This document shows, piece by piece, positions 27,329-36,612 of a DNA stretch of 64,000 nt. Source of the stretch: Lacimicrobium alkaliphilum. GTDB lineage: Bacteria > Pseudomonadota > Gammaproteobacteria > Enterobacterales > Alteromonadaceae. The notes beneath the pieces were generated by a model. It was given only the letters and a program-made list of their open reading frames with translations. It did no database searches and was not told the origin of the DNA. A program made the translations under genes and the position numbers. The stretch lies in NCBI RefSeq assembly GCF_002591895.1, contig NZ_NISX01000008.1, positions 67,788 through 131,787 on the forward strand. Reading direction: 5' to 3'. Each line of letters opens with the position of its first letter. The stretch's first letter is position 1.

Positions 27329-29184
27329 TGGCAGTTGATAGAAAAATCAGGCAATCACAAACTATTACGCCGTTTGGAGTTGGCGCAATTTACGATTTCG
27401 GAGCTGAATCCTTCGTTGCTATGGATATCTCAAAGTGGCGAGTAGAACGAGAGGCTGATATTCGACTGCCAAGGCTTGAGAAAGTGTTGCGCGTACATAA
27501 ATTTAAGGCTGCACCTGTCGCGGGGCGCCCCGCATATCCAGGGGCAGCTTCTGCTGGTCAACAGGTTCCCTACGTTCGTTTTCCTGCTTGGCTTTTTTGC
27601 CCGAATTGCAGAGTGATGCACAAGTGGAGTTATGCCAAAGAGAAAACAGGAGTTCACCCGGTCTGTTCTGAATGCAGGAAGAGTAGCAAACTGGCTCCCA
27701 TGCGTTTCATGGCTGTTTGTAGAAACGGTCACTTGATGGATATCCCATGGGTCAGATGGGCACACAGAGGCGCCAGAAAGGCAGAACAAAGGGACTGTCG
27801 CCACGAAAATCTGATATATAAATCTGACCCAACGAGAGGAGCTGGCACTCAATCATTGATCGTGGCATGTCGATCTTGTCTTGCAGAAAATGATCTGGAT
27901 GGGTTGCAGCACAAGGATTCACTGAAAGGCTTCTTCCGGTGCCAGGGAAAGCATCCATGGGAAAAGTCGGAATTCTCTATAGACTGCGACCAAATTCCAC
28001 AAGTTGTCCAACGTGGCGGCAGTAATGCCTATTTTGCTGATACAACATCAGCGATAGATATCCGAGTCGGTGGCAAGAAACAATCAAATGTTTTCGATCA
28101 AATTCGATTACATGAAAAGTGGCAACCATTGTTAGATCTCAAAGCAAATTTAGCTTCGCCGGAAGATGCCATCGCCAAGATATTTATCGATCCAATGGTA
28201 AATGATCCTCATCTGAAACAACTTGGTGTGACAGCCGAAATCGTCTGGAACTGTTTGTTTGAGAGTGATACTGAAAAACGGGATGTCATAGATTCTGATG
28301 ATCCGGCTGACCTGTTAAAAGATGAATGGAATGCCTTTATTAGCCCACCAAAAGCTACCCAGAATGACAACTTTGTTGCTGAGCAAGTAAATCTTGAAGA
28401 GTTTGAGTTTGTTTTGCCTGAAAGTGAGCATAAGACTTGGAGGGAATTTAGCAATCTCGTATCCACAGTAACACTGGCGAGAAAACTTCGTATTGTTACT
28501 GCCCTGACCGGTTTTTCGCGGCTTGAACATAGCTACGAATACCAATTGTCGCCGTCACTTGGGGCCAATAGTAGTTGGCTACCAGCAACCGAGATATATG
28601 GCGAGGGGATTTTTTTGGCGCTAAATGCAAAGACACTTGATAACTGGGAGAAGAAGATCCCGCATACTGTTTTGGAGGCAATGAGGGACGCCCGAAAAAG
28701 AACCACCCTTGGTTTTCTACCAGCAGTGACTGAAAGGTTCGTACTTCTACACACATTTGCTCACTTACTTATCAGGCAATTGTGTTTCGAGTGTGGCTAC
28801 TCGTCATCATCGCTTACCGAAAGGATCTACAGCGATGCAGAATCAGGGATGGCTGGCATTCTGATTTATACAGCTTCTGCAGATAGTGAGGGAGCCTTGG
28901 GTGGTCTTGTGCGCCAAGGCCAGCCTGAACGGTTGCTCTCAACCGTTAAGACCGCACTCTTTAGAGGAAGCTGGTGTTCAAATGATCCAATTTGCAGCGA
29001 GCTGCCGCGTCAAGGTGTACAGGGCCTCAACAAATCCGCTTGCCATGCATGTACGTTGATAGCGGAGACAGCGTGCAACCACGCGAATAGCATGCTAGAT
29101 AGAAGTTTACTGTTTGGAGAACAAAACGACACACCGTTCGGATATTTCTCGAATCTCATCGCATTAACTGAGGAGACGCTGTAG
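27328..29184 (+). CDS. drmB: DrmB-like protein with DUF1998 domain
   Basis: A 618-residue protein. The N-terminus (QTITPFGVGAIYDF) resembles DrmB proteins. A zinc-ribbon-like region has C91, C94, C113 and C116, followed by CRNGHLMDIPWVRWAH. The DUF1998 domain (about 465-590) includes HLLIRQLCFECGY and a Cys-rich end (SACHACTLIAETACNH). It overlaps both neighbours by one base (TAATG and TAGTG). DrmB partners DrmA in DISARM; its exact reaction is not established from sequence. Confidence 0.82.
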   Translation: MAVDRKIRQSQTITPFGVGAIYDFGAESFVAMDISKWRVEREADIRLPRLEKVLRVHKFKAAPVAGRPAYPGAASAGQQVPYVRFPAWLFCPNCRVMHKWSYAKEKTGVHPVCSECRKSSKLAPMRFMAVCRNGHLMDIPWVRWAHRGARKAEQRDCRHENLIYKSDPTRGAGTQSLIVACRSCLAENDLDGLQHKDSLKGFFRCQGKHPWEKSEFSIDCDQIPQVVQRGGSNAYFADTTSAIDIRVGGKKQSNVFDQIRLHEKWQPLLDLKANLASPEDAIAKIFIDPMVNDPHLKQLGVTAEIVWNCLFESDTEKRDVIDSDDPADLLKDEWNAFISPPKATQNDNFVAEQVNLEEFEFVLPESEHKTWREFSNLVSTVTLARKLRIVTALTGFSRLEHSYEYQLSPSLGANSSWLPATEIYGEGIFLALNAKTLDNWEKKIPHTVLEAMRDARKRTTLGFLPAVTERFVLLHTFAHLLIRQLCFECGYSSSSLTERIYSDAESGMAGILIYTASADSEGALGGLVRQGQPERLLSTVKTALFRGSWCSNDPICSELPRQGVQGLNKSACHACTLIAETACNHANSMLDRSLLFGEQNDTPFGYFSNLIALTEETL

Positions 29185-30356
29185 TGCGACTACCAAAACG
29201 AGCGGAGCTAAGTGAAGAGCAGGAAGAATTCCTCATGGAGGCCCCACTGGATTCCTCGGTTATATGTGTTGGACCTCCCGGCACAGGCAAGACTGTATTG
29301 GCACTATATAGAGCAGCTGTTCTGGCAAGAAAGAATATGAAGTCAGATTTGGTCATGCACAGCAGGCTACTTAATCGCTATGTCAAACGCTCACTCGAAG
29401 AGTTGGAGATAGATGTCGATACAAAGACTTGGCATTCATGGGTCTACTCTCATTGGCGCAAGGGAAATGGTAGTTTTAGGATTCCCCAACATAGTAATTA
29501 CAACCCTAATTTCGACAAAGCTATTGAACTAATTAGTCAAGAAAAGCCTTTGAGACCTCAAGGCCTTTACTGGGAGCACCTGATAATTGATGAGGGGCAG
29601 GATTTCCCTAGGAGCTTTTATCTATTTTTGATGGTAATGAGTCACAGTAAATCTATTGTTCAGGACAGGCCCAAACCTGTTGTCGCCGTATTTGCGGACG
29701 AAAACCAGCGCATGGAAGAGGAGAAGAACTCTACTATTAGTGACATTAAAACTTATTTGCCAGGAGCCGGATTTTATACGGTAACAGAGAACTATAGGAA
29801 TACAGCAAGTATAGCCTTACTTGCCAGCCATTTTTACGTTGGTATGTCCACTGGACTGCCGGATATTCCCGAGCACCGGCCTGGGAAAGTACCAGTAATT
29901 CGCAAATTTGATTCACTGGAAAAGGAAATGGAGTCGATAGTGAGATGGTTAAACAACAACGAAGACCTTTCCGCTGGTATTATTGTCGAAAATACTCGAG
30001 TACAGAGCAGAGTCGCCAGTGCAATTAAGCCGCTCGCCCAAGCAAAGGGCCTTAAGGTGCAGAAATACAAATCAGGCGGAAATGTGGATACGATAGATTT
30101 CTATTCTAGGGGGACCATTACCATTGTATGTCACCATAGTTGCAAAGGCCTCGAATTCGATGGAGTGTTCATTCCTCAAGTGCAGCATTATCAACATGAT
30201 GGAGTTAATGAAGAATTCTTAAAAATGAAGATGTATGTGATGATCAGCCGCGCCAGGACCCATCTACAGCTATCATTTACGGATTGTTCTGAGCCACCAT
30301 CTATACTCAAGCTGTTTCCGGCTAGCAATGAGGAGGCATTAAAATGGGACATCTAG
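29184..30356 (+). CDS. SF1 (UvrD-like) helicase/ATPase
   Basis: A 390-residue ATPase starting at GTG 29184, overlapping the DrmB-like stop. Walker A is GPPGTGKT (30-37) and Walker B has DEGQD (136-140). Then come ADENQRM, TENYRNTASI, VCHHSCKGLEFDGVF and a C-terminal MISRART motif, so all core SF1 motifs are present in a compact form without accessory domains. It stands where a phospholipase-D nuclease DrmC gene would be expected after drmB. It overlaps the next gene by 13 bp. A second motor in the same system is unusual. Confidence 0.8.
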   Translation: MRLPKRAELSEEQEEFLMEAPLDSSVICVGPPGTGKTVLALYRAAVLARKNMKSDLVMHSRLLNRYVKRSLEELEIDVDTKTWHSWVYSHWRKGNGSFRIPQHSNYNPNFDKAIELISQEKPLRPQGLYWEHLIIDEGQDFPRSFYLFLMVMSHSKSIVQDRPKPVVAVFADENQRMEEEKNSTISDIKTYLPGAGFYTVTENYRNTASIALLASHFYVGMSTGLPDIPEHRPGKVPVIRKFDSLEKEMESIVRWLNNNEDLSAGIIVENTRVQSRVASAIKPLAQAKGLKVQKYKSGGNVDTIDFYSRGTITIVCHHSCKGLEFDGVFIPQVQHYQHDGVNEEFLKMKMYVMISRARTHLQLSFTDCSEPPSILKLFPASNEEALKWDI

Positions 30357-32005
30357 ACGTAACAAAAAATAATCAAACTGCATTATTTGAGCAAGTAGAA
30401 AAGTCGCGACTATTTTTTATAACTAATCAGCGAAATCTGATGTCATTTCTTGGCGCTGGAATGGTAGTTCCCGCCAAGTCGCAGTTCCGCTACAAAAAAG
30501 ATAGCCGTGAACTATTTAACGGAGCGGTGCCGCTCTGGAAAGCCAGAATACCCAACATATCAAAAACCTTTCCTCATATTGATCAAGACCGAGCTGTTGT
30601 AATCGAATTTGATTTTACTCACCTAGAGACCTTCCTAGAAAACGGCAGAATTCTGGATCAAGAAGCGGTAGTCGTTATGAATGCACCGCTTCCTATATCA
30701 GCGATAAAGTCGATTTACCTCAAAAGCCAACAAGCAATTGATGATTTTTTGTTAAGGCTGACCGACGATGTTATTGCTGACCCTGCACTTTTTGAGGTTT
30801 TGGATGATGCTTCCACTATTGACACTATCAATGTGGAGAGTGATTACGAAATAAAAGATCTAGAAGATCCATTAAAAGTTATCAACTTTGTAGACCGCTT
30901 TGGCGGCGCAGTAATGAGCCTCAATTTATTATCAAACTCCAATTCATCACAAGTAGATTATGCGACACTCTTGCTTTTAGTCTGCGTTGAACATTGGGGA
31001 TTCGGCAACACAAAATCGGTTGACCCAGAGAAAATCCCATCTATTCCTACCGACGATAGAGAAATTATAAAAGCCTTACTGGATATCCTATCAAACACCT
31101 ATCCGGAACGAGGATTTGATCCAGATAATGTGTTGACAGAAATTGAAAAAAAACTACGACCATTGAGGCCAGAATATAGGGAGGGAGTTAGTAGATGGCT
31201 GGACTTCTGCAAAAAGGTCGTAAATTCCGAAAAAGATGTTCCTGAGTTGAACGATAAAGGCGACATAATTAAACGTGGAGTACTATTGTTCTTGTTGCGT
31301 CCAGATCTGGAACGGCTCCGTTCGGCTCCTGATTCATCGATCAATCCTGGTAGTTCAGTGTTCCTCGTGGCAAATTTCCTGTCTGGGTTCTTTACAGGTA
31401 TGTTTCGGATTGGGAGTGAATATAAAGGAAGTTTTTCACAGTATAGTCAGTTCTGCCAAAGTTTATTGGATTCGTTTTGGTGCATACGGAATAGGCATTT
31501 CGAATCTGTGCATGAATCCGACGCCATATATGGCGCTTCACAGATCCTCAAGATTAATGGCATTACTTTGTTTTCACAAAAAGTGGAAAAGAATTTAAGC
31601 TTGGCCCGCGTCCAAAGTATCGCCAGATCTACACGTTACGATATGCAATATGACTACAAGGAGCATAGACTGTCTTACGAGATGACTCTCGATAAGGGCC
31701 GCAAACGGAAAGTCTATATTGAGCTGGTGAAACCACTGATTGGAGGTTCGGAAGTAATCCGCTTTATTTCTCCATGCCAAGACCTAAAAGGATCCAAGAG
31801 AAAGCGAGTATTAACTAAAAATAAAGTTTTAGATTTACTCTTGCGAAATAGTCGTGATGATATGTATTGCTCCTTCGCTGTTTCAGATTCAATGGAAGCA
31901 ATAGTTGTTGAAGCAACTCAAATTGTGCGAACCATGGATGATGATGAATTTGAACTACTGTTAAATCATGTTGCTACAGTTGCTGATGAATATGAGCATG
32001 AGTGA
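30344..32005 (+). CDS. Protein of unknown family, last gene of DISARM-like operon
   Basis: A 553-residue protein not recognised. GAGGAGG lies upstream of ATG 30344, which overlaps the preceding helicase gene. No Walker, nuclease, methyltransferase or membrane-anchor motif was seen; one hydrophobic stretch (about 340-360) is probably a buried helix. The C-terminal 120 residues are basic then acidic, with strands resembling a compact terminal domain. Its place as the last translationally coupled gene makes it a likely system-specific component, for example a nuclease or an effector of a new type, but this is speculation. Confidence 0.7.
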   Translation: MGHLDVTKNNQTALFEQVEKSRLFFITNQRNLMSFLGAGMVVPAKSQFRYKKDSRELFNGAVPLWKARIPNISKTFPHIDQDRAVVIEFDFTHLETFLENGRILDQEAVVVMNAPLPISAIKSIYLKSQQAIDDFLLRLTDDVIADPALFEVLDDASTIDTINVESDYEIKDLEDPLKVINFVDRFGGAVMSLNLLSNSNSSQVDYATLLLLVCVEHWGFGNTKSVDPEKIPSIPTDDREIIKALLDILSNTYPERGFDPDNVLTEIEKKLRPLRPEYREGVSRWLDFCKKVVNSEKDVPELNDKGDIIKRGVLLFLLRPDLERLRSAPDSSINPGSSVFLVANFLSGFFTGMFRIGSEYKGSFSQYSQFCQSLLDSFWCIRNRHFESVHESDAIYGASQILKINGITLFSQKVEKNLSLARVQSIARSTRYDMQYDYKEHRLSYEMTLDKGRKRKVYIELVKPLIGGSEVIRFISPCQDLKGSKRKRVLTKNKVLDLLLRNSRDDMYCSFAVSDSMEAIVVEATQIVRTMDDDEFELLLNHVATVADEYEHE

Positions 32006-32079
32006 GTTTAAATAATCTATGTAAATGCCATTTCTTAATATTTATTGTATTAAGCAGTAACAACTCTAAAAGTATGACT

Positions 32080-33639
32080 CTATATAATATCGCTAACAAT
32101 AGCTGCCAACTGTATAGCCAGAAATGGCGGAACCGCATTACCAACCTGAACATATTGCTGTGTACGGTTACCTTCAAAAAAGTAGTTATCGGGAAAAGTT
32201 TGTATTCTCGCTGCTTCTCTGACCGTCAGGCTCCGGCATTGTGTCGCGTCAGGATGAATAAAATAATGTCCATCTTTGGAGATGTGACTTGTTACTGTAG
32301 TGGCTGGTCTGCCGTACCGCTGTACCCTGAACCGGTCAGCAAACTTACCACTTTTCCAGTTTGCATGAGCCGGAGCCAGCAAGTCAGGATAGTCTTCTGA
32401 CTTTGGAAATGGCTTGTCGCTATCTCCGAATACATTCGGATTAGCCCAGCAGGCGCTGAACAGGTAGCGTATAAGGTCACTATTCATATGCCCCCTGGCA
32501 GAGTGATTCAGCACTTTTCCCGGTCTACTGTTGAGTAACCAATCTTTCAGATCTGAAGGTAATGCATCGTTTGGATTTGCCAGTGGATATGAACTTCCAA
32601 CTGTTGGTGCTTGATGTCTGAGGTTTTGAACTGCATCGTTCATTTCCTTTATCAGGGGCTCAAAGCGCTTTTCCTTTACCAGTACTTTTTTAAGTTCAGT
32701 AACGTAGTCGGCAATAACTTCCCGCCAACGCATAGGCTGATCCTGTTCTTTGGATAGTTTACTTCTCAGGACAGGCAACCCGGCAAGAATACTTTCAACA
32801 GGAACTACGGGCTTCTTATTGAGCACTGAAGGTTTTGTCTGAATATCCATTGCCACCCCCAGCAAAATAACTCTGTGCCGCGCCTGAGGTACGCCAAACT
32901 GTTCTGATCTGATAATGAAATCCCGGCTGTCAGAGTAGCAAGGTTCCAACAGGTCTTCTTTATCGGGTCTTTTAGTCAATGAATAAATCCTGTATTTCCT
33001 GCCCTCATTCCCGGTTACTACAGCCAGGTTCGGGTTTTCCAGATCCTCCAGAATCTTTGGGAAAATATGTTCTCCGCCGACTTTTGAGGAAAGAATTCCC
33101 TTCACATTCTCCATTACGAATACATCAGGCTCCATGATAGTCAGTACATTCAGATACTCCTGATACAGAAAATGACGATGATCATTTTCTGCTGAATATC
33201 CGACTATCCCTTTGTTTCTGGCTCGCCCAACCAGTGAGTATGCCTGGCACGGAGGTCCCCCGATTACAATCCATGGCTCATTTGAATATTGTTTCTTCAG
33301 TTCAGATAATCGGCTACGGATTTTGTCATTGTCCTCACCCAAAGCCGTTGGCCTGAACATTGTTTCCTGCAGGGCCTCATTCCAAACATCCGGATGTTTG
33401 GATATCATCTCATTTCTGGAAATACGCCCTTCTGCGTAATCAAAGTATGCATCCTGCTTACCGGCCCCTTTCAGAAGTCGGAAGAATGCCCTCGACGTCA
33501 GTGTTTTGTGAGCACTTTCTTCTTTTTCTACCGACATCCGGATTCTGAATTCTGCATCGTCACTCCGGTGTGAGCTGAATCCTTCGCCCAACCCCCCCGG
33601 ACCGGCGAATAGATCTATGATGTTTATGGTCTTCTTCAT
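32080..33639 (-). CDS. C5 cytosine-specific DNA methyltransferase (DrmMII-like)
   Basis: A 519-residue enzyme from ATG 33639; a GTG three codons earlier is also open (numbers below count from it). Motif I is DLFAGPGGLGEGF, motif IV GPPCQ with catalytic C134, motif VI MENV (E180), motif VIII QARHR and motif X VGNAVPP, so all key residues are present. It transfers methyl from SAM to C5 of cytosine in a target of unknown sequence. It faces the DISARM-like operon, 74 bp away, and is divergent from the Vsr gene. In class 2 DISARM a C5 methylase marks host DNA as self. Confidence 0.88.
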   Translation of the reverse strand: MKKTINIIDLFAGPGGLGEGFSSHRSDDAEFRIRMSVEKEESAHKTLTSRAFFRLLKGAGKQDAYFDYAEGRISRNEMISKHPDVWNEALQETMFRPTALGEDNDKIRSRLSELKKQYSNEPWIVIGGPPCQAYSLVGRARNKGIVGYSAENDHRHFLYQEYLNVLTIMEPDVFVMENVKGILSSKVGGEHIFPKILEDLENPNLAVVTGNEGRKYRIYSLTKRPDKEDLLEPCYSDSRDFIIRSEQFGVPQARHRVILLGVAMDIQTKPSVLNKKPVVPVESILAGLPVLRSKLSKEQDQPMRWREVIADYVTELKKVLVKEKRFEPLIKEMNDAVQNLRHQAPTVGSSYPLANPNDALPSDLKDWLLNSRPGKVLNHSARGHMNSDLIRYLFSACWANPNVFGDSDKPFPKSEDYPDLLAPAHANWKSGKFADRFRVQRYGRPATTVTSHISKDGHYFIHPDATQCRSLTVREAARIQTFPDNYFFEGNRTQQYVQVGNAVPPFLAIQLAAIVSDII

Positions 33640-33722
33640 CTGATGCACAATACTGAGTTTGCAGAAGAATAATAAGATTTAAATCAGATTACTATCAAAG
33701 GTTTGAAAAACTGAGACAGCGA

Positions 33723-34181
33723 ATGGCAGATGTTCACTCTACAAAAATCCGAAGCAAGAACATGTCAGCGATTAAAGGTCTGAATACGAAGCCAGAGATT
33801 CTGATACGTCGAATGCTGCATGCAAGAGGCTTCAGATACCGGCTGAAGAATAAACACCTGCCGGGTAACCCTGACCTCGTATTTCCTCGATACAGCGCCG
33901 CTATTTTTGTCCATGGTTGCTTCTGGCATGTCCATGAATGCCCGGTCTTCCGATGGCCTTCAACACGCACAGAATGGTGGAAGGAAAAGCTGCTGGGGAA
34001 CAAAACGAGAGATGAAAAAAATCTGGAACGACTGTTGGACTCTGAGTGGCGGGTTTGTATCGTGTGGGAGTGCAGCCTTAAAGGAAAATACAAACTAAAT
34101 GAAGAATCCCTGGCGGATCAGATATCTTCGTGGCTTGGTTCTGATAGGCAATTTTTAATCCTGGAAGGTAAGAAATCTTAA
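33723..34181 (+). CDS. vsr: Very short patch repair (Vsr) endonuclease
   Basis: A 152-residue Vsr-family mismatch nuclease. The N-terminus (RSKNMSAIKGLNTKPE) and core motifs LPGNPDLVFP and FVHGCFWHVHEC match the family, including the catalytic Asp and zinc ligands. It nicks beside T:G mismatches that arise when 5-methylcytosine deaminates. It is divergent from the C5 methyltransferase gene, an association expected for repairing its mutational by-products. A restriction-like role in the defence locus is possible but not required. Confidence 0.88.
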   Translation: MADVHSTKIRSKNMSAIKGLNTKPEILIRRMLHARGFRYRLKNKHLPGNPDLVFPRYSAAIFVHGCFWHVHECPVFRWPSTRTEWWKEKLLGNKTRDEKNLERLLDSEWRVCIVWECSLKGKYKLNEESLADQISSWLGSDRQFLILEGKKS

Positions 34182-34285
34182 CAGAACACCCCCGACTAAT
34201 CGCCGCTATACGATCCCGTTGTCATGCACTCACCACAATATTCCTGCTAATGTACTGACTTATCATCACTTTTCCAAACTTATCA

Positions 34286-34885
34286 ATGTCTTTAGACTAT
34301 TACCAGCAGCATGCACAGGCTTTTTTTGAGGGTACAGTGGATGTGGATATGCAGTTGCTGTATCAGCGCTTTCTGCCATTGTTGCCTGCTGGTGCGCATA
34401 TTCTGGATGCCGGTTGTGGCTCGGGAAGGGATGCTTTTTATTTTCTTCAACAGGGTTACCGGGTTACGGCTTTTGATGCCAGTGCTGAACTGGTTGCTAT
34501 GGCCTCGGAATTAACCGCTATTGATGTGCGCCACTGCCGTTTTGATGAAATGACGTTGTCTGAGCCGGTGCAGGGTATCTGGGCCTGTGCCTCATTGCTG
34601 CATGTTCCGCATGCCGATCTCGCTGCTACTTTTGCTCATCTTGCTTCGTTTTTGGAATCCGGCGGCTGGTTTTATTGTTCATTTAAGTACGGCCAGGGGG
34701 AAGTCTGCCGTGATGGCCGTACCTTTTCTAATCTGGACGAGGCGGGGCTGGAGTCTGTGATTAATGCTACTTCTCTTAAGTTAAAAGAAAGCTGGCAGAC
34801 TGCCGATCTCCGCCCTGGGCGGGAACAGGAAAGGTGGCTGAATGCTCTGCTGGTAAAAACCACTGATGTGCAGGGTGCTGAATGA
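34286..34885 (+). CDS. Class I SAM-dependent methyltransferase
   Basis: A 199-residue enzyme with motif I LDAGCGSGRDA (about 40-50), an acidic end to strand 2 (FDAS), and a post-I region ACASLLHVPHADL. The substrate is unknown; the fold is that of small-molecule or protein methyltransferases rather than DNA enzymes. The stop overlaps the next gene (ATGA, 34882-34885), so it works with the HNH-S24 protein. A degenerate copy of its 5' end and upstream sequence lies at about 38968-39055. Confidence 0.8.
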   Translation: MSLDYYQQHAQAFFEGTVDVDMQLLYQRFLPLLPAGAHILDAGCGSGRDAFYFLQQGYRVTAFDASAELVAMASELTAIDVRHCRFDEMTLSEPVQGIWACASLLHVPHADLAATFAHLASFLESGGWFYCSFKYGQGEVCRDGRTFSNLDEAGLESVINATSLKLKESWQTADLRPGREQERWLNALLVKTTDVQGAE

Positions 34886-36417
34886 GTTATATGCAGCAAC
34901 AACTGGCCTTTATCACCTATATCCAGCGCATGCTGGTTGAGGGAGATTTCAGCGCCACGTATAAGTTTGCTCTTTTGCATGCACTGGCTGATCTTTGCAT
35001 TGAACACCCCTTGCAGGATGAAACCAGTGAGCTGGTGATTACCCTCGATAGCCTGGTGGATAAGCTGATTATGCTCTACTGGCACCATGCGGTGCCCTTT
35101 TCTTCCGAGCATCAGGGCGAAGAGGCCTTGTTGCGCCAGAACTCGGGCAGGCAGTCCAAACTGATCAGCATTCTGTATGAGTGCCAGAGCCGCGGTGTGC
35201 GCAATATCCACCAGCTTAAGGCCAGTGACCGCTGGCCGGAGATTTATAAGGCCACGCTGCGTACCCTTAAAGAAGGGCCATTATGGCGGTTACAGATTCT
35301 GTCGAAGCAGGAAGAGTGCTTTTTATACCCTCATCACCGTGAACAGCAGTTTATTCAGCTTAATGGCGGCATCGCCCACTGCTTCCGGCGTTTTTATGAT
35401 CTGGTGGTGTTTCTGGCCAAAAATGCCTGGCTGCAGAAGATACAGAGTATTAAGTTCAATCAGGCTTTGATCGGGGCGCAGAGCCAGTTGCAGGATTTTC
35501 TGTTTGGGGTGGATCGTAATGCGCTGAGCAAGGTGGCGCCGGTGTTGGTGGAGATCCAGCAAAACCGCTGCTTTTATTGCCGCAAACCGATGAAAGACAA
35601 TGTGGCGGTGGATCATTTTATTCCCTTCTCGCGCTACTCCACCGATTTAGGCCATAACTTTGTTGCCGCCCATGCCGGCTGCAATAACAGTAAGCGGGAT
35701 CATCTGGCGGCCCAGCCTCACCGCGAACGCTGGCAGGAGCAGAATCTGGTGGTTCACAACCGTACCCTGGCTGAGGCACTCAGCGCCTGGTTCTATTGTG
35801 ATGAGCAAAAGTCTCTGGCCGTTGCAGACTGGGCCTATGCGGTAGCCAGCAGCACGGGGGCAAAGTTGTGGCTGGCTAAAGACAGTTTTACTGAGGCAGG
35901 CATAGCCCACTCCGGAGCGGCCGATACCGCGCCTGTTATTGAACAGGTAGCAGAAACTACAACAAAACCCGCTGCTGAGCCGGTGCCGATCAACCAGCAG
36001 GCCGCCAATCAGGTGCCGTATTTCCCGGATTTAAAAATTGCCTGCGGGCATTTTAAAACCGGCCGCAGTGATGAGGTCGAAATGCGCTCGGTTGAGCAAT
36101 ACGCTGGTGTGCTTGACCCCCAGCGTCATTTTCTGGCCCGCGCCAGCGGTAATTCCATGAACGGCGGCAAAAACCCGGTGGCCGATGGCGATTTGTTATT
36201 GCTGGAATGGGTGACGCCGGAGCATGCCGGTTCCATCACCGGCCAGACCATGGCCATTGAGCGCCAGGATGAGGCCGGTGATAACCAGTATGTGCTGCGG
36301 GTGATTCGTAAATCTGCTGAGGGCGAGTATTGGTTGCATGCTACTAACCCGGATTATAAGGATTTTGCGGCTACGGAGGCTATGCGGCCTTTTGCGCGGC
36401 TGAAAGAGCAGTTATGA
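34882..36417 (+). CDS. HNH endonuclease fused to S24/LexA-like domain
   Basis: A 511-residue protein. The N-terminal 210 residues are helical and unassigned. The HNH domain (about 225-275) has C230-x2-C233, D244-H245 and CNNSK (C267). The C-terminal S24 domain (about 385-511) has the nucleophile region ASGNSM (S425), but the position of the general-base Lys appears to be Arg (R473 in VLRVIRK). Self-cleavage may therefore be lost or altered. Domain order suggests a nuclease held or sensed through a LexA-like module. It is translationally coupled to the methyltransferase gene at 34286. Confidence 0.78.
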   Translation: MSYMQQQLAFITYIQRMLVEGDFSATYKFALLHALADLCIEHPLQDETSELVITLDSLVDKLIMLYWHHAVPFSSEHQGEEALLRQNSGRQSKLISILYECQSRGVRNIHQLKASDRWPEIYKATLRTLKEGPLWRLQILSKQEECFLYPHHREQQFIQLNGGIAHCFRRFYDLVVFLAKNAWLQKIQSIKFNQALIGAQSQLQDFLFGVDRNALSKVAPVLVEIQQNRCFYCRKPMKDNVAVDHFIPFSRYSTDLGHNFVAAHAGCNNSKRDHLAAQPHRERWQEQNLVVHNRTLAEALSAWFYCDEQKSLAVADWAYAVASSTGAKLWLAKDSFTEAGIAHSGAADTAPVIEQVAETTTKPAAEPVPINQQAANQVPYFPDLKIACGHFKTGRSDEVEMRSVEQYAGVLDPQRHFLARASGNSMNGGKNPVADGDLLLLEWVTPEHAGSITGQTMAIERQDEAGDNQYVLRVIRKSAEGEYWLHATNPDYKDFAATEAMRPFARLKEQL

Positions 36418-36571
36418 GTGATGAGGGATTAGTGATGAGTTTGTCGGAATAAATTCCGACCTACAGCAAGGCGAATAAATTCGCCCCTACAACTGATAAC
36501 GGCATTTTGGTATGACTAATCCCACCCTTATTCCGGCGCGTTGTTGCGCTTCTTGACCGCACCTGTTAACT
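36418..36571. repeat. Inverted fragment of the dispersed repeat
   Basis: Positions 36440-36500 carry the 'gaataaattcgcccctacaa' type repeat in the orientation opposite to the copies at 5951 and 17081. Confidence 0.55.
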
Positions 36572-36589
36572 GGTGCTATTAATAGCACC
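36553..36589 (+). promoter_or_regulatory. Promoter and operator of the Phd/ParE pair
   Basis: The perfect 18-bp palindrome GGTGCTATTAATAGCACC (36572-36589) lies 24 bp before the antitoxin start and covers a TATTAA -10-like box (36577-36582). A TTGACC -35-like box lies 18 bp upstream (36553-36558). Autorepression by the antitoxin complex is expected for such pairs. Confidence 0.7.
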
Positions 36590-36612
36590 TGATCATTGAC
36601 TGGGTAATCGCT

